Notes: generated by a model not told the origin, from the letters alone. 64,000 nt of DNA from Trametes villosa (GCA_002964805.2 PUDQ02000034.1:426782-490781), one strand, 5' to 3'. Counted from the first letter of the stretch, positions 46,813 through 58,673 are shown. A program made the numbers and translations.

Positions 46813-48863
46813 AGCGGAGAGAAGCCTGAGAGAGTTGATCTAGAGAGAGTTTCCCGGCCCCCAGATAGATATCCTCGCTGGCTCGCTCGGTGCCGCTGCG
46901 TCGCCCAGGAGTCAGAGCAAGTGACGGTTATGGCGAAAGCGTCGGAGCGCAAGTTCCGATTCCACTAGAATCGGATTATCAGCTTGCTATGAGGTGCAGC
47001 GAGCACGTGCACTTGGTCCACCACCGGCATTTGCCGCCATCAGCATGGCGCTCAGTTTGCTCTGACTCAGTTTTTCCTCAGGCTTTCTCTGCCTTTCCGC
47101 ACGGCGCAGAATGCTCACAAACACTCCAGTCCTAATCATTCGTGCAGTTCGTATAGGATGAGCACCGGGTGGCATCCGCAACCTAGTTCTGTGACGAAGC
47201 GGTTGGGACAATTGCACATTAGATGGAGAGAGTTTTGCAATGAGCGTTGCACGCCGAGGCTATGAGAGAATTCAGTTAGGTAGAGCTGTAGAGGGGGGTG
47301 TCGGGGAATAGGCGATTGCATCTACCATTGTATGTCGAGGATAACACAGCTCAGGAGCATAACCGTAGCATGCCACATGCAGGGTATGGTGGAATCGGGC
47401 CGGCGTGCGGAGCATCGCCTCATAACCACAAGTTTCCTCAGCGCCGGTCGCGCTCGCTCGTCCCCGGTACCGCGGAGCTCGGCTCGTTAAGTCCAGATTA
47501 GATAACCATTTGCGCAAAGTCACCGCATGGGGTCGATCGCGATCGGTGTCAGTTTACAGTGAACGCCGACCAAGACTCGATAGGAAAGCTGGCGATAGCC
47601 CATAGTGTGTGGCCTGAAGGCATGTAACCGTACAAAGAAGAGCTCGCGACTGCCCACTCACACTCAATGGAACTAGACGCCTGCAGGAGTCACCACTTGG
47701 ACTTGCTTGGCACACCGAGTCTGCAGAGTATGATGCGGGGTCAACGGCCCGCTTGTCTTGATGCAGGTGAGTCGGAAGCCACTCTACCGCCATATGCTCA
47801 CATCAGGGGGCCGGGAATGTCGCGATCCAGGCTTCGATATACATCAGCGTCGATAGGGCGGCACGTACTCACCGGTATTGCCAGGAGTTGATTGGTGGTA
47901 CTCAGTACAGCCAATGACACTCGTTGCTCGCCGAGGGGAAAGTAAGTACTTACCGGTACATGTGCGCCAGTACACCAACTCAAGAACCTTGCGAACGCAT
48001 GTCTCCGGAGGCCGCATCGTTGTGTACGTACGTATCACACGTCCAATCTATCTATGAGCTCCAAGTCGACGCGATGTGTAGAGCACGGCCTGCCCGTGTT
48101 ACCGCTCGCTTTCGGATTTTTCCACCTATATAAAGGCTGCTGTCCTCAAAAGTGGTGGCAGGTGCCTACGGCTGACCTTGGTCTAGGGCTCGTCCTCTGG
48201 AGGCCAGTACTCGGCTAGGCGGTGTCTCGGTCTCGGTGTGAGCTTCTTGACTTTTTTTTGGCATCATGTCTTATACCCCGCCGTTCGTACTGAATACAGG
48301 TGCGGCTTGTCTACAGGTATCGCGGTGGCCGGCGAGTGTTCTCAGCCTGTGGTGCCAGAATCCAAGTGCTCAGTGCTCGTCGCCTCAGCTCGGCTCGTGC
48401 AGTCACTTCTGCTTCCCGAGTCTCCGGTCTGCCTCTGTACTTGGCTGGGCGCGTCCTCAAACGTGAAGGCGCCGTCATTCGTCATCAACAATCTGTTGAG
48501 GTCGCGATACGAACTCATCCGTTGTAGGAACTTAGTCGTTCATCGCGCGATTCTGAGGTCCAGAGGAAGTCCGAGGCTGAGGAGAGGCCTGAACTTAGCC
48601 ACGGGCCAAGCGCCGGTGAGAGCCCAGGAATTTGGACTCAGACGCTCCTGCGGCAGTAAACTTGCCATTGTTCGAACTTGCATAAGTAGAGCAGAGCGCC
48701 CCCTTCGCATTCCCTCTTCCATACCACCATCCCCTCTCACCGTCAAGTCTTGTCGCTCCTTCGGATATTAACAGGGTTGGTGGTGAGCCGGACAGTCGAA
48801 CTTCGTCAGCCCTCATGCTGATACTGGCATCCTAATCACGCAGGAAGTCGACGAGTGCGCGGA
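46813..48863. other. Interval between the ABCC promoter and F-box H
   Basis: It contains the ABCC 5' flank on the left. TATATAAAG at 48127-48135 is a good plus-strand TATA box, but it lies about 730 bp before the F-box H start codon, so either the leader is long or a small unrecognised gene lies between (an ATG at about 48,266 reads MSYTPPFVLNT before a possible donor). I could not support any coding model. Confidence 0.4.
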
Positions 48864-50698
48864 ATGGCATTACCCAAGGCGACCATCCTCTCCCTCTCGC
48901 GAGAGACTCTACTGTCAATCTACCAGTTTGTAATAGGGGACACGAACCTCCGCAATTTTGCTCACCCGCTGCTGTCTCTCGCTCGTACCTCTCACTTCCT
49001 CTCTGAAGCGGCGCTTGACCTCATATGGTGCACGCTCCCATCAATCTGGCCACTGCTCCTTCTACTCCCCGAAGACGCGTGGGAGCTTCGTGAGCTTCCC
49101 CCGCCGAAGATTTCGCCCTCGCGGCTGTCACTTGATCTACCTCAGGTGGAGTTCGTAAGTGCTGTTCTCGTAGCGGTGCCCTTGCACTGCATCTACCCTA
49201 CTGACTTGGATTGGTCGTGGATATCCAGGCCTTTCGCCGGGATCCTCGCTCGACGGACTTCAATCGCTGGCTCAAGTACGCCCCGCGTGTGCATTCCATC
49301 GACCCTTTGACACAACCTCTACTCGCCCTCGACCAGGTTTTTGCCCCCAACGTCCCGGATCTGCTGCAGGCGCACTGCCCGAGACCGGCCTTACCCAACC
49401 TTCGCTCTCTGAGCTACTCCGAGTGGGCTTTTTCGCAGAGCGAGGATGGAGAGTACCGCGAGGCGCTCCCTGCGCGCTTCCACTTCTCTCCCCGACTGAA
49501 GACGCTCTGGCTTCGCGTTCTCACGAATTCCGCTCCCGGCCACCTTCAAAACGTCATCAAGAGCCTTCTGTTGCTTTCGCCCAAGATAGAGAGCCTGTCT
49601 CTCGGGACGAACGAGTATTTTACTATGTCCCGGCGCTGCGAGCCGCTCATGCTGAACGGGGTCGAAACGTGCCGGCTATCCTCTCTGACCGCCTTCTCCG
49701 CGAAGCGTGGCATATCCGTCGCGTTCGACGCACTGCTCAGCCTCGGCAGGCTTCCCCGCCTCCGCGAGGTGGAGATTCGACCGCAAACCAAGCAAACCGA
49801 TTGGGGAGCCCACGGGAGGCGTGACGGATTCTTCGCAGCGCTGGAACAACTCGAGCTGGACGGTAGCGTCGGGAACCACGAATGCTGTATCGCGTTCCTC
49901 GGTGCTATCACCCCTACGTCTCTCCGTTCCGTTACGTTCATCCTGCAGTGGCGCGGCGTCGGCGCTGTGGCAGCCGAATCCCACTTCACGGCCATCTCCA
50001 CGGCTCTCGGCAGCCTTCCTCGTCCCAGCTCGGTCACCGGTATCACGATCGGGCTTGGAGATTCCCACAACCCGGACAACAACATCTACCACGCTGCATG
50101 CCTCGCGCCGCTGCTCACGCTGCGCGGCCTCAAACACATCAGCGTCCACGGTAACAGCAAAGTAGTCCCCGATGACGCGTTGCTCGAGGGCATGTCCCGC
50201 GCGTGGCCCGCCATTAGCACGATCGACATCGGCTGGCCACGGCCGCCGAGCCGCGCGTACTGGGACTATGACGAAGAGTACATTCCGCCGGCGCACGACG
50301 CACCCGACCGGCCCCGAGCGACACTCGCGGGCCTCGTCCACTTGGTGCGGCGCTGCGCACACCTGGAGCACCTCGCCATCGCGGTCGACATGCGTGTCGT
50401 ACCGGATCTCAGCGGACGACAGGGCCGGAGCCCGCCCGTCTTCGTTGGCCTGGCGCCCGAGAAGTGGTGTAAGGTGCGGACGCTGGACGCGGAGGGGAGT
50501 GTGCCCGGGGAGCCGTGGGCGGTCGCGTCCGTCCTGTCGCTGCTATTCCCGCGGCTCGAGTTCATTCAGGGGCACGCGGCGTCGGATAATTGGCATGATA
50601 TTTTGCGGCTGCATCGAAGGCTCATGTTGGTGCGCTGGCAGGAGAGGAGCTGGGCGCGGGCGCATGGGAAGACCTTCAAGACTCCGGTGGACCTGTGA
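48864..50698 (+). CDS. F-box protein, dispersed copy H
   Basis: Exons 48864-49154 and 49229-50698 give 586 residues. The single intron (GTAAGT donor, CCAG acceptor, phase 0) is at the family position, and exon 2 opens AFRRDPRSTDFNRWLKY, aligning with the RDPxxQDFxRL start of copies A-G. F-box: ILSLSRETLLSIYQFVI then SLARTSHFLSEAALDLIW, more divergent than in the array. Leucine-rich strands follow (LPNLRSLSYSEW, LSSLTAFSAKRG, LRGLKHISVHG, LVRRCAHLEHLAIAVD). It lies on the opposite strand about 30 kb from the array and between the two ABCC copies, so it is an older family member. Its target is unknown. Confidence 0.75.
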
Positions 50699-50814
50699 AA
50701 AGCGCAACCTCCCAGCGACAACGAAGAAGATCACTAGAGTACTATTCTAATTCATTCGTGTATCTCATCTAACTGTAGACAATAATACTCTACGCTACAT
50801 TGCGCTCCCCAGAT

Positions 50815-53742
50815 CTACGACGACCGAGCGGATAGCGTTACAATGGCCTCCCTATCGCAGAGGCCTCCGACACCAGCCATGCGTTTCAGCATCGCAAACT
50901 CTTGCTTCCCAGTCGCCTTGCAGAGCGCGTGGAACTTCGAATTGGCGTCCGAGAGCAGAGTACCCGGCTTGTCAAACTCCGCAATGCGCCCCTGGTCGAG
51001 GAGCATGACCTGCAGCGCGAACCCGACAGCTGAGATGAACACGTCGTTCCAGACGCCATCGGGAGAAAAAGACGCACCCTGTCGTAATCAATAACCGTAC
51101 GCAGACGGTGGGCGATCGTCAGGATCGTGCTGTCCGCGAATTCGCTAGATGAAAAACGCAGCGCGGGGTCAGAGATGCCGCAGAGAGATATACAGAGTGT
51201 GAGCGGACTGACTGCCGAATCGTCTTCCCGATAAGCTCATCGGTGGCGTAGTCGACGCTGGTGGTGGGGCGGTCAGTATACCGCACAGCGGGGTCCGGAG
51301 GTCATGAGAACGGCTACCTGGCAGTCGCCTGACGGACGGGGGAATTAGCCACACGCCGCGCGCGCACAAGCACAGGGATCGGGCACGTACCTCGTCCATC
51401 AGAAGCACCTTCGAGTGTTTCAGGATCGCGCGCGCCATGCAGAGCAGCTGCTTCTCGCTTCCAGGCCACGGCCAGTCAGCGCATGACGATCGTGCGGGAC
51501 GCCCATCGGAGATCTCACCCTGTGGAGAAGTTTTCGCCCGCCTCCGACACGGGCGAGTCCAGGTTCCGGAAGACGTTTGCGTTCACACCCTCGCTCTCCT
51601 CCGACACCTCGCCCGCGGGGATGAGGTGCACCCGACGGAGGGCCTCGTACTATATGCCTGTCAGCGAAAGCCTGGACTCGAGATATTTCGACGTACGATC
51701 TCGGCGTCCTGGTACTCGCCGAACACGTCCAGGGTCGACCGGAGCGTCCCGCTCAGGATGGTCGGGTCCTCTGCGGCCGGTATTCAGCAATACATTCCCA
51801 GAGCGCGGGGCCCGGACTCACGGGGGATGATGGTGAGCTTGCTCCGCAAATCGGTCAGGCCGATCTTCGAAATGTCCAGGCCGTCGACGAGGATGCGGCC
51901 CTCCGTGGGTTCGACGAAGCGGAAGAACGAGAGCGCCAGTGTACTCTTGCCAGACCCTGTGCGGCCCAGAACGCCCACCTTCTCACCCGGCCGAATCTCA
52001 AAGCTGAGATTGTGCAGCACGTTGGGCAGATCGGGCTGTACGTTCGGTCGTCAGAGTCGCCGCCGTTCGAAAAGGTTGTCCGAGGAAGACGCACCGCATA
52101 ACGGATCACCAGGTTCTCGCAAGTGATCGCACCACTCGCAGGCCAGGACTCTGGCGGCCGAGGCTCAATGAACTCAGGGGGCTCCCGAGGCAGTTCTGAG
52201 AATTCCTTGACACGTTCCACGGCGACCTAACCGTACGCGTGTTAGGGCACCGACAACGACATCAAAGCGCGGCCCTCGATGTGGGGTCCTCACCATCGAT
52301 TGTTCCAGGCCGACGAAGCGGCGGACCTAGAGAAGCATCCGTTACTGGGCGTCCGAGGACGCAGAGCGCAAGGAGCGTACCAAGAAGAGAAGCTGTACGC
52401 GCAGCAAAGTCAGTCTAGAGCACACCCACAGCGGTTACAAAACGCCACTCACATCACCAAGGAGCGACTCCGCGAACGCTAGGGCGAAGCCGGCCATGGA
52501 GGCATCGATGCTAGGGCTGAGTACTGCGACGAGCGCGGTAGTACCAATGACCGCGCTCGACAGCAGATTGAATCGGACGGAGAGCCGCTGGTTCACTGGC
52601 CCAGGGTTATCAGTGCCTGCGTTCAAGAGTCTCGCAGCTGACGCTCACCTCCGTACATCCAATAGTAGGGGTTCGAGTTCTACAATCAGGTAGAGCGTCT
52701 CGGTCATACACTCGGTATCATAGAGGGGGTTATGACTTACGGTATCGGCACAACGGAGCATTTCCCTGAGGAATTTTGACCCGGCTCCGAAGGCTCGGAG
52801 CACGGTGACACCCGCGATCGTTTCATCGTAGATCGAGTACAACGGTGACGTAGTGACGGAATCTGTAAACGTCATTGAGGTCAAGGACGGAATCAGAGGG
52901 TAGTACTAGAGGATCGCGTACCTAATCTGCGCATGTCGCGGGACGTCTGCCCGTAAACCTGCGCGGAGAGTACGCGCGTGAGCGATCGGTTCCTTTGTCA
53001 ATTCATGGCGCGGCATACCTTGCCTACTACAGAGATGAAACGACGTCAGTCATGAGCTGCTAAGGAGGTAAAGAAAGCATACTGCTATAGTAGAGGAAAC
53101 CAAAGACGATCGCGGCGAGGATGAACACCGGGCCACCGACTGCGGATACCGTGACGAAGGTAATCGCAATTGAGACTAGGTGGTATACACTCTGCCCGAA
53201 CTCGTCGGGAAGACTGCTGTCGATGTCTACGGGATGAGCGCGATTAGCACCATTTAGGAGTATATTCGTAGTTCTGTACCTTCAAAGTCTTCCCCGAAAC
53301 GGTTAAGTAGACGTCCCCTGGAGACAGTGTCGTGGAACCGGATGTTTGCGAAGAGCATGCCCTCGAGAAGTTCTGAACATTGTCTCAGTAATATCGATGC
53401 AGGGAAACGTCGGATGTGCATACTTTTGTAGAGTGCGACCGAGGCATGAATACCACCATGGTCTGCGAATAATCACGTCAAGACAAATTGGGCGAATAGA
53501 GCGTCATGGCTCACAAAGAACAAATGACCACAGAGTAGAGAGCACCAGACCTACACGTGTTGGTGTCAGTAGAGCAGATAGCTGTAGACGCATCCTGAGG
53601 ACTTGCCAATGCCCGTGATCTAACGAATGTATCAGTAAATTATGTACGCTTGACGAACCAGAAACTTACAGCGGCATACACGCCGATATAGAACGATGCA
53701 GAACGCGGATTTTCGGTATCCTGGTACGTTCCGGACCAGATG
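50815..53742 (-). pseudogene. C-terminal half-copy of the ABCC transporter (TMD2 + NBD2), 5' end lost
   Basis: Aligns exon by exon with the full gene at 40093-46812 from the exon starting IWSGTYQ (53742) to the last exon, including all four micro-exons, the GC donor and the introns. NBD2 motifs are present ([26 protein letters not shown]). The usual stop after RMAGV is lost and the frame extends to 50815 (GGLCDREA...). TMD1 and NBD1 are absent: homology stops at about 53,760 where a LINE starts. The NBD2 third, including introns, is nearly identical to the intact gene, whereas TMD2 introns differ more. The coding exons show no stops, so truncation may be recent. It could also be the 3' part of a gene whose 5' part lies beyond the nested transposons. 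Confidence 0.8.
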
Positions 53743-53764
53743 CTGTAGACAAGTTGAGCATCGG

Positions 53765-56700
53765 GGGCGCTCCTTGATCTCGTACCACCACCTTCGGCGA
53801 CTTTCCCACGCTCCTCAGCCAATCAGCGCGGGCTACGGAGGTGCGGTCAGAGACGACTACTCGACATCTGGGCGTATACAAGGGCTCTAGCGACTTCGCG
53901 TACCTACTGCTGGAAGGATGGTGCCCCCTACTGGCACGCATCAGCGCTCGACGTCGCTTCGGGGAACCGTGAGAGCTGGCAACGCTCCGGCGGCAAGCCA
54001 GCAGGCGAAGAACACCGACCCGAAAAAACTGGACAACATGCCATCTCTAGAACTCTACAGGCTACAACGCTCGGAGATCCCGGATCTGGACGCTGCGATT
54101 ACGCTACTGGAGGCCAGAGGTTGGATCACGCCGATGGCCGGCCTCACCGCGGAGACCCTCATCGCGGGGATGCTACATCTCGCGCGCGACACCCCCTCCC
54201 GGGCGGCGGCGACAGAAGGCATACTGGCCTTTGCCGAGTACGCTAAGGCGCTGCTGGCCCGACGGGTGAGTCAAGAGGTCGCCGAGGACGTGCTGATCTC
54301 TGCCCAGAACAAGATGGTGGAGGCGCTGGAGTCGGCCGGGGTGTTCGCGGAGGAGAGCGAGGGGATGCGCACGGAGCGGGCGCGCGTTAGCGAGAAGCTG
54401 CAGGATCTGGGCGACAGGCTGGACGCGGGGCTCAACAGGCTGGAGGGGTTGTGCGAGGAGGTTCGTGAGGAGGCGGCCAAACCGCGCGCTTCGTACGCGG
54501 GCGTGGCGGCGGGCGCGCGCCTCCACGGACCCCTCCCCCCCGGCATGTTGCAGGTCCCGCAGGGCCAGCTCGGGCGGGCAGTGGATCGCGCGCAGCTGCG
54601 CGAACGGCAGGTCCTGGTCGATGGGGTCTCGGTGCGCGACACAGAGGGGGAGCGCGTGACGGAGGACGTGGTGGTGGCGAAGGCCAACGAGGCCATCCGG
54701 ATGATGGGGGTGAACGGAGCGGAGCTGCCTGCCGGCCTGAAGGCGGTGGCGGCGACGATGCTCCGGAACGGAGGGGTCGTGTTTGAGCTGTCCTCGCGCG
54801 AGGGCGCCGGATGGTTGCGCGGCGAGAACGAGCGTATGAAGGCGTTCGCGGCCTTCCTCGGGCCTGACGCCGAGGTCAAGCAAAGGCTCTTCAAGGTCGT
54901 GGCGGAGTTCGTCCCGGTCCGTTTCGACCCAGGGGACGAGTACGCGCTGCGTGGAGTGGAGGAGCGGGGAGACCTCCCGGGCGGATGTGTCGTGCACGCG
55001 CGTTGGATCAAGCCGGTCGGGAAGCGCCATGAGGGGCAGCAGGTGGCGCACGCAATGCTCTCGTTCAACTCGAGCGAGAGTGCGAACCAGGCCATCGCCT
55101 CTGGGCTCATCATCGCTGGGAAGAAGGTGCCGGTCCGCCGGTGCTTGGCGGAGCCGCTCCGGTGCGCGAAATGCCACCGTTTCGAGCCGGTCCACCTTGC
55201 ACGGGACTGCACGCAGCAGGAGGAGCAGTGCGGCACTTGCGGAGAAGACTCGCACGTCACGCGGGACTGCCAGGTCACTGACGAGGCGCGCTTCCGGTGC
55301 GCGAACTGCAGGGTCTCGGGGCACGCCTCTTGGGCTCGACACTGCCCGGCGTTCACTGCCCAGGTCGAGCGTATGCAGCGGAAGCAGCCAGATCACTGCC
55401 TGCGGTTCTTCCCCACGCACGACCCGTCCACATGGGAAGTGGATGACAGCATCGGTCTGAATGCGTCTATGCCGGCGCCCGTGCACGAGGGGAGGATGAG
55501 GGACGAGGGATGGCAGGTGGCAGACAGGCAGGGCAGACATGGCAGGCCCGCGAGCCCCCCGCAGCTGAGTCAACGTCGTCTCACGCAGCGACGGCTTGAT
55601 GATCACTTCACGCAGGACAGAGAAGCCCCCCGCTCATTCTTTTAATGAGTGAGACGACCACAAGACAACTTCGCGTCTGGCAGCAAAACCTCAACAAATC
55701 GGCTGATGCGACTTCGGACCTGCTTCACTCTGCGCTGCCTTCAGACTTCGACATCCTTGCGCTTCAAGAACCTTACCTCGACCATCTGGGGCTGACTAGG
55801 GCGACAAGCCACTGGTATGTGGTGTACCCGTCTGGACACCACGACGCCAAGGAGAGGACACGCTCTGTGATACTGGTCAGCAAACGACTGTCGACGAACG
55901 CCTGGTCTCCCATCTCGGTTCCCTCCCCTGACTTAACAGCTGTTTCCATCTCCTCTGGCGACGTCTCCATCCACTTTTACAATCTCTACGTCGACGGTGC
56001 TCGCGACCATGCGCTCCATGCTGCGGCTAGGTCCACGTCCAAGGTGCAGCGTTCGCCCGCCCCTCCCGGCGGACACCATTTCGTGTGGCTAGGCGACTTC
56101 AATCGACACCACCCCCTCTGGGACGAGCCCCGGAATCATCACCTTTTCAATGCGGCAAACCTGGAGCGGGCGCAGGTTCTGCTCCGATACACGGCCGAGT
56201 ACGGGCTGGAGATGGCACTCCCGGCCGGGCTGCCGACGCTCGAGGCCTCGAGGACGAAGAACCTGACAAGGCCGGACAACGTGTTCTGCATGGAGTTCCT
56301 TCAAGAGTCGCTCGTCAGGTGCACGGCCGCCCCGCACCTGCGCCCGCCGAAAACGGATCATTTCCCGGTCCTCACAACATTTGGCATGCCCGTCGAGGAA
56401 TCCGCGCGGACGCGTCGGCGCAACTTCCGCGAGGTCGACTGGGACGCGTTCAACCGGACGCTGGCAGATGAGCTCGCCGCTCATCCCCCTCCCCTTGTTA
56501 TCCTGACGAATGCTAACCTCGATCGCGCCCTCTCCAGGCTCACGCGCGCGCTTCAGGTAGCGATCGACGCACACGTACCGGAGACGGTCGTATGCCCCTT
56601 CTCGAAGCGCTGGTGGTCTAAGGATCTCGACAAGATGCGGCGCGAGGTTAAGCGGCTGGGACGCTCCGCGCACCTTGTGCAGGCTGACCTCGGGCATCGA

Positions 56701-58371
56701 GCGCATCGCGAGTACAGGGTCGCACGCAACCGCTACACGGACAGCATCCGGGCGGCGAAGCGTGACCACTGGAATGCTTGGCTCGACGTCGTCGACGCCC
56801 GCTCCATCTGGGCCGCCCACCGCTTTATCAAGAGAGGGCCCACGGACGGGGGCTGCACGCGCATCCCGCCGTTGCACGCGACGGGGGAGGACGGCCAGCC
56901 GCGGGTGCTGACAACGAACGAAGATAAAGGCGATGAGTTCTATCGCACGTTTTTCCTCCCGCCGGGGGATGCACCGGTTCTTGCTGACGATTTCTCTTAC
57001 CCCGAGCCCGCTTTTGGATTCCGGTCGATTACAGACAGGCAGGTCTCGCGCGCTATCAAGCAGCTGCGCGCGTTCAAGGTCCCAGGGCCCGACGGCGTCC
57101 CGAACGAAGTGTACCGCCACTGCGAACCGACACTCACTCCGATTCTGGGGGAGATCTTCAGGGCCACCTTCGACCTGAAGTACTACCCGGACGAGTGGAA
57201 GCTCTCTGACACGGTGGTGCTGCGCAAGCCAGGGAAGACCAACTACACCGTAGCCAAGGCGTACCGCCCGGTGGCGTTGTTAAGCTGTGTCTCGAAAATC
57301 TTATCCCGCTGTGTCGCTGACGTCCTTGTTTACGAAGCCGAGTCGAGGAACCTCCTGGCGGACATGCAGTTCGGGGGGCGTGCGGGGCGCACAACGACGG
57401 ACTCCATACACCTCGTCACGAAGACCGTCCATGACACCTGGAGGAAGCACGAGGTGGCGTCTGTCCTGTTCCTGGACATCAAGTCGGCGTTTCCCGCTGC
57501 GACGCCAGAGCGGCTGTTCCACGACATGCGGATGATGGGGATCCCGAAGGCAATCGTCGACTGGCTCCGCGTGAAGCTGAGCAATCGCCGCACGCGCCTG
57601 CTGTTTGATGACTTCTCCTCTGACCTATTTAGCATTGACAGCGGCATAGACCAGGGCTGCCCGCTCTCGGTCATACTGTACGCCATCTACAACTCGGCGC
57701 TCATCAAGGCGGCAGACTCTCTCAAGGGCGTGACGGCGGTGGGATCCATGGACGATGTCGCGCTGGTGGCGACAGGGCGGGACTTCGGGGAGGCGCACGG
57801 GCGCGCTCGCGAGTTCATGGAGTGCGACGGCGGTGCGGACGAGTGGTCGCGCTCCCACAACTCTGCATTCTCCCTGGACAAGTTCGGCCTGCTAAACTGC
57901 TCTAGGAACCCGCGCAAGATACAAGGCTTGGGGCTGCCGATCACGCTGGGCGGCCACACGGTGAAGCCGTCCGACCACCACCGCTTCTTGGGGGTCCTCC
58001 TCGATCACAAACTGAGGTACCACCAGCACGTCTCGATGGCGCTGGCGAAGGGCATGGCGTGGGTGGCTATGATCCGGAGGCTGGGCAAGATGCAGCACGG
58101 CCTGCAGATGTCGGTGGTTCGGCGGCTGTACCTCGCGGTCGCCGTGCCGAGCATGCTGTATGCCGCGGACGTGTTCCTAACGCCGCTTCGGATGAAGGAG
58201 GGACGGTCGCGCACGTACGGCTCGGTTGGGGCAGTAAGGAAGCTGGCGACGGTGCAGAGACAGGCCCTGCTGGTTATGACGGGGGCGATGCGCTCCACGG
58301 CGACAGACGTTCTCGAAGCACACGCTGATCTTCTCCCGTTTCAGCTCCTTGTGGACAAGGTCTGCCAACGC
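53765..58371 (+). mobile_element. Non-LTR (LINE, Tad-like) retrotransposon, 3' end removed by an LTR element
   Basis: Two long ORFs in the order Gag-like ORF1 then EN-RT ORF2, the layout of fungal LINEs. The left boundary (about 53,765) is where ABCC similarity ends; the right end is where ORF2 is cut in its C-terminal domain by the TG of an LTR at 58372. No poly-A tail or 3' UTR remains in the window; if the LTR element is a simple insertion they should lie beyond its other LTR. Both ORFs are open, so the element was young when interrupted. Confidence 0.85.
53918..55645 (+). CDS. LINE ORF1 (Gag-like nucleic-acid binding protein)
   Basis: 575 residues. An N-terminal helical part with probable coiled coil (around 130-190, SEKLQDLGDRLDAGLNRLEG), a central RNA-binding-like region (around 230-400), and three CCHC zinc knuckles at about 415-475 (CAKCHRFEPVHLARDC, CGTCGEDSHVTRDC, CANCRVSGHASWARHC). 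In LINEs this protein coats element RNA and acts as a chaperone. The stop codon overlaps the ORF2 start in TAATG, which suggests coupled termination-reinitiation. No frameshifts or stops. Confidence 0.85.
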   Translation: MVPPTGTHQRSTSLRGTVRAGNAPAASQQAKNTDPKKLDNMPSLELYRLQRSEIPDLDAAITLLEARGWITPMAGLTAETLIAGMLHLARDTPSRAAATEGILAFAEYAKALLARRVSQEVAEDVLISAQNKMVEALESAGVFAEESEGMRTERARVSEKLQDLGDRLDAGLNRLEGLCEEVREEAAKPRASYAGVAAGARLHGPLPPGMLQVPQGQLGRAVDRAQLRERQVLVDGVSVRDTEGERVTEDVVVAKANEAIRMMGVNGAELPAGLKAVAATMLRNGGVVFELSSREGAGWLRGENERMKAFAAFLGPDAEVKQRLFKVVAEFVPVRFDPGDEYALRGVEERGDLPGGCVVHARWIKPVGKRHEGQQVAHAMLSFNSSESANQAIASGLIIAGKKVPVRRCLAEPLRCAKCHRFEPVHLARDCTQQEEQCGTCGEDSHVTRDCQVTDEARFRCANCRVSGHASWARHCPAFTAQVERMQRKQPDHCLRFFPTHDPSTWEVDDSIGLNASMPAPVHEGRMRDEGWQVADRQGRHGRPASPPQLSQRRLTQRRLDDHFTQDREAPRSFF

Positions 58372-58434
58372 TGTCAAGCACCAAATTGGATTGGTACTGG
58401 GACAGGTCTCAGAGACCAGGGCAAAATTCCGTAA
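55645..58434 (+). CDS. LINE ORF2: AP-endonuclease and reverse transcriptase (C-terminus truncated)
   Basis: 929 residues as read, but only to about 58,371 is native. The endonuclease domain (1-240) shows QQNLNKS, LALQEPY, LGDFNRHHPLW and KTDHFPVLT, supplying the Asn, Glu, Asp/Asn and His of the exonuclease-endonuclease-phosphatase fold. The reverse transcriptase (about 460-760) has YRPVALLSCVSKILSR, FLDIKSAFP, GIDQGCPLSVILY and the catalytic GSMDDVALV near 701 (Ser-Met-Asp-Asp in place of the commoner Tyr/Phe-x-Asp-Asp). The protein continues to LLPFQLLVDKVCQR and then runs into LTR sequence for 20 residues. The usual downstream part (RNase H-like or zinc region) is missing because of the insertion. 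Confidence 0.88.
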   Translation: MSETTTRQLRVWQQNLNKSADATSDLLHSALPSDFDILALQEPYLDHLGLTRATSHWYVVYPSGHHDAKERTRSVILVSKRLSTNAWSPISVPSPDLTAVSISSGDVSIHFYNLYVDGARDHALHAAARSTSKVQRSPAPPGGHHFVWLGDFNRHHPLWDEPRNHHLFNAANLERAQVLLRYTAEYGLEMALPAGLPTLEASRTKNLTRPDNVFCMEFLQESLVRCTAAPHLRPPKTDHFPVLTTFGMPVEESARTRRRNFREVDWDAFNRTLADELAAHPPPLVILTNANLDRALSRLTRALQVAIDAHVPETVVCPFSKRWWSKDLDKMRREVKRLGRSAHLVQADLGHRAHREYRVARNRYTDSIRAAKRDHWNAWLDVVDARSIWAAHRFIKRGPTDGGCTRIPPLHATGEDGQPRVLTTNEDKGDEFYRTFFLPPGDAPVLADDFSYPEPAFGFRSITDRQVSRAIKQLRAFKVPGPDGVPNEVYRHCEPTLTPILGEIFRATFDLKYYPDEWKLSDTVVLRKPGKTNYTVAKAYRPVALLSCVSKILSRCVADVLVYEAESRNLLADMQFGGRAGRTTTDSIHLVTKTVHDTWRKHEVASVLFLDIKSAFPAATPERLFHDMRMMGIPKAIVDWLRVKLSNRRTRLLFDDFSSDLFSIDSGIDQGCPLSVILYAIYNSALIKAADSLKGVTAVGSMDDVALVATGRDFGEAHGRAREFMECDGGADEWSRSHNSAFSLDKFGLLNCSRNPRKIQGLGLPITLGGHTVKPSDHHRFLGVLLDHKLRYHQHVSMALAKGMAWVAMIRRLGKMQHGLQMSVVRRLYLAVAVPSMLYAADVFLTPLRMKEGRSRTYGSVGAVRKLATVQRQALLVMTGAMRSTATDVLEAHADLLPFQLLVDKVCQRCQAPNWIGTGTGLRDQGKIP

Positions 58435-58673
58435 TCAGCTGGACTATGACGGGCAGGCAGGTGACTGCGGGAGTGTACCCACACCATTCACAACCCAGGG
58501 ACACTCGAAAAGGCACTGTCAATACACCAATACCCTGGTTTATACCATCAAACAGCAACCAAATACTGCCCCAAGAAGAATATTCCACCAATTCCCGTGC
58601 ACACCACCAATAATCTGTTAACCACTGCTAGAGCCTTCGTCCTATCATACTCTAGTCCCAGAGACTCTCCATG

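Noticed and set aside
48238..48771. 177-codon plus-strand open frame before F-box H
   Set aside because: No recognisable domain, no in-frame connection to F-box H and irregular composition; more likely leader or intergenic sequence.
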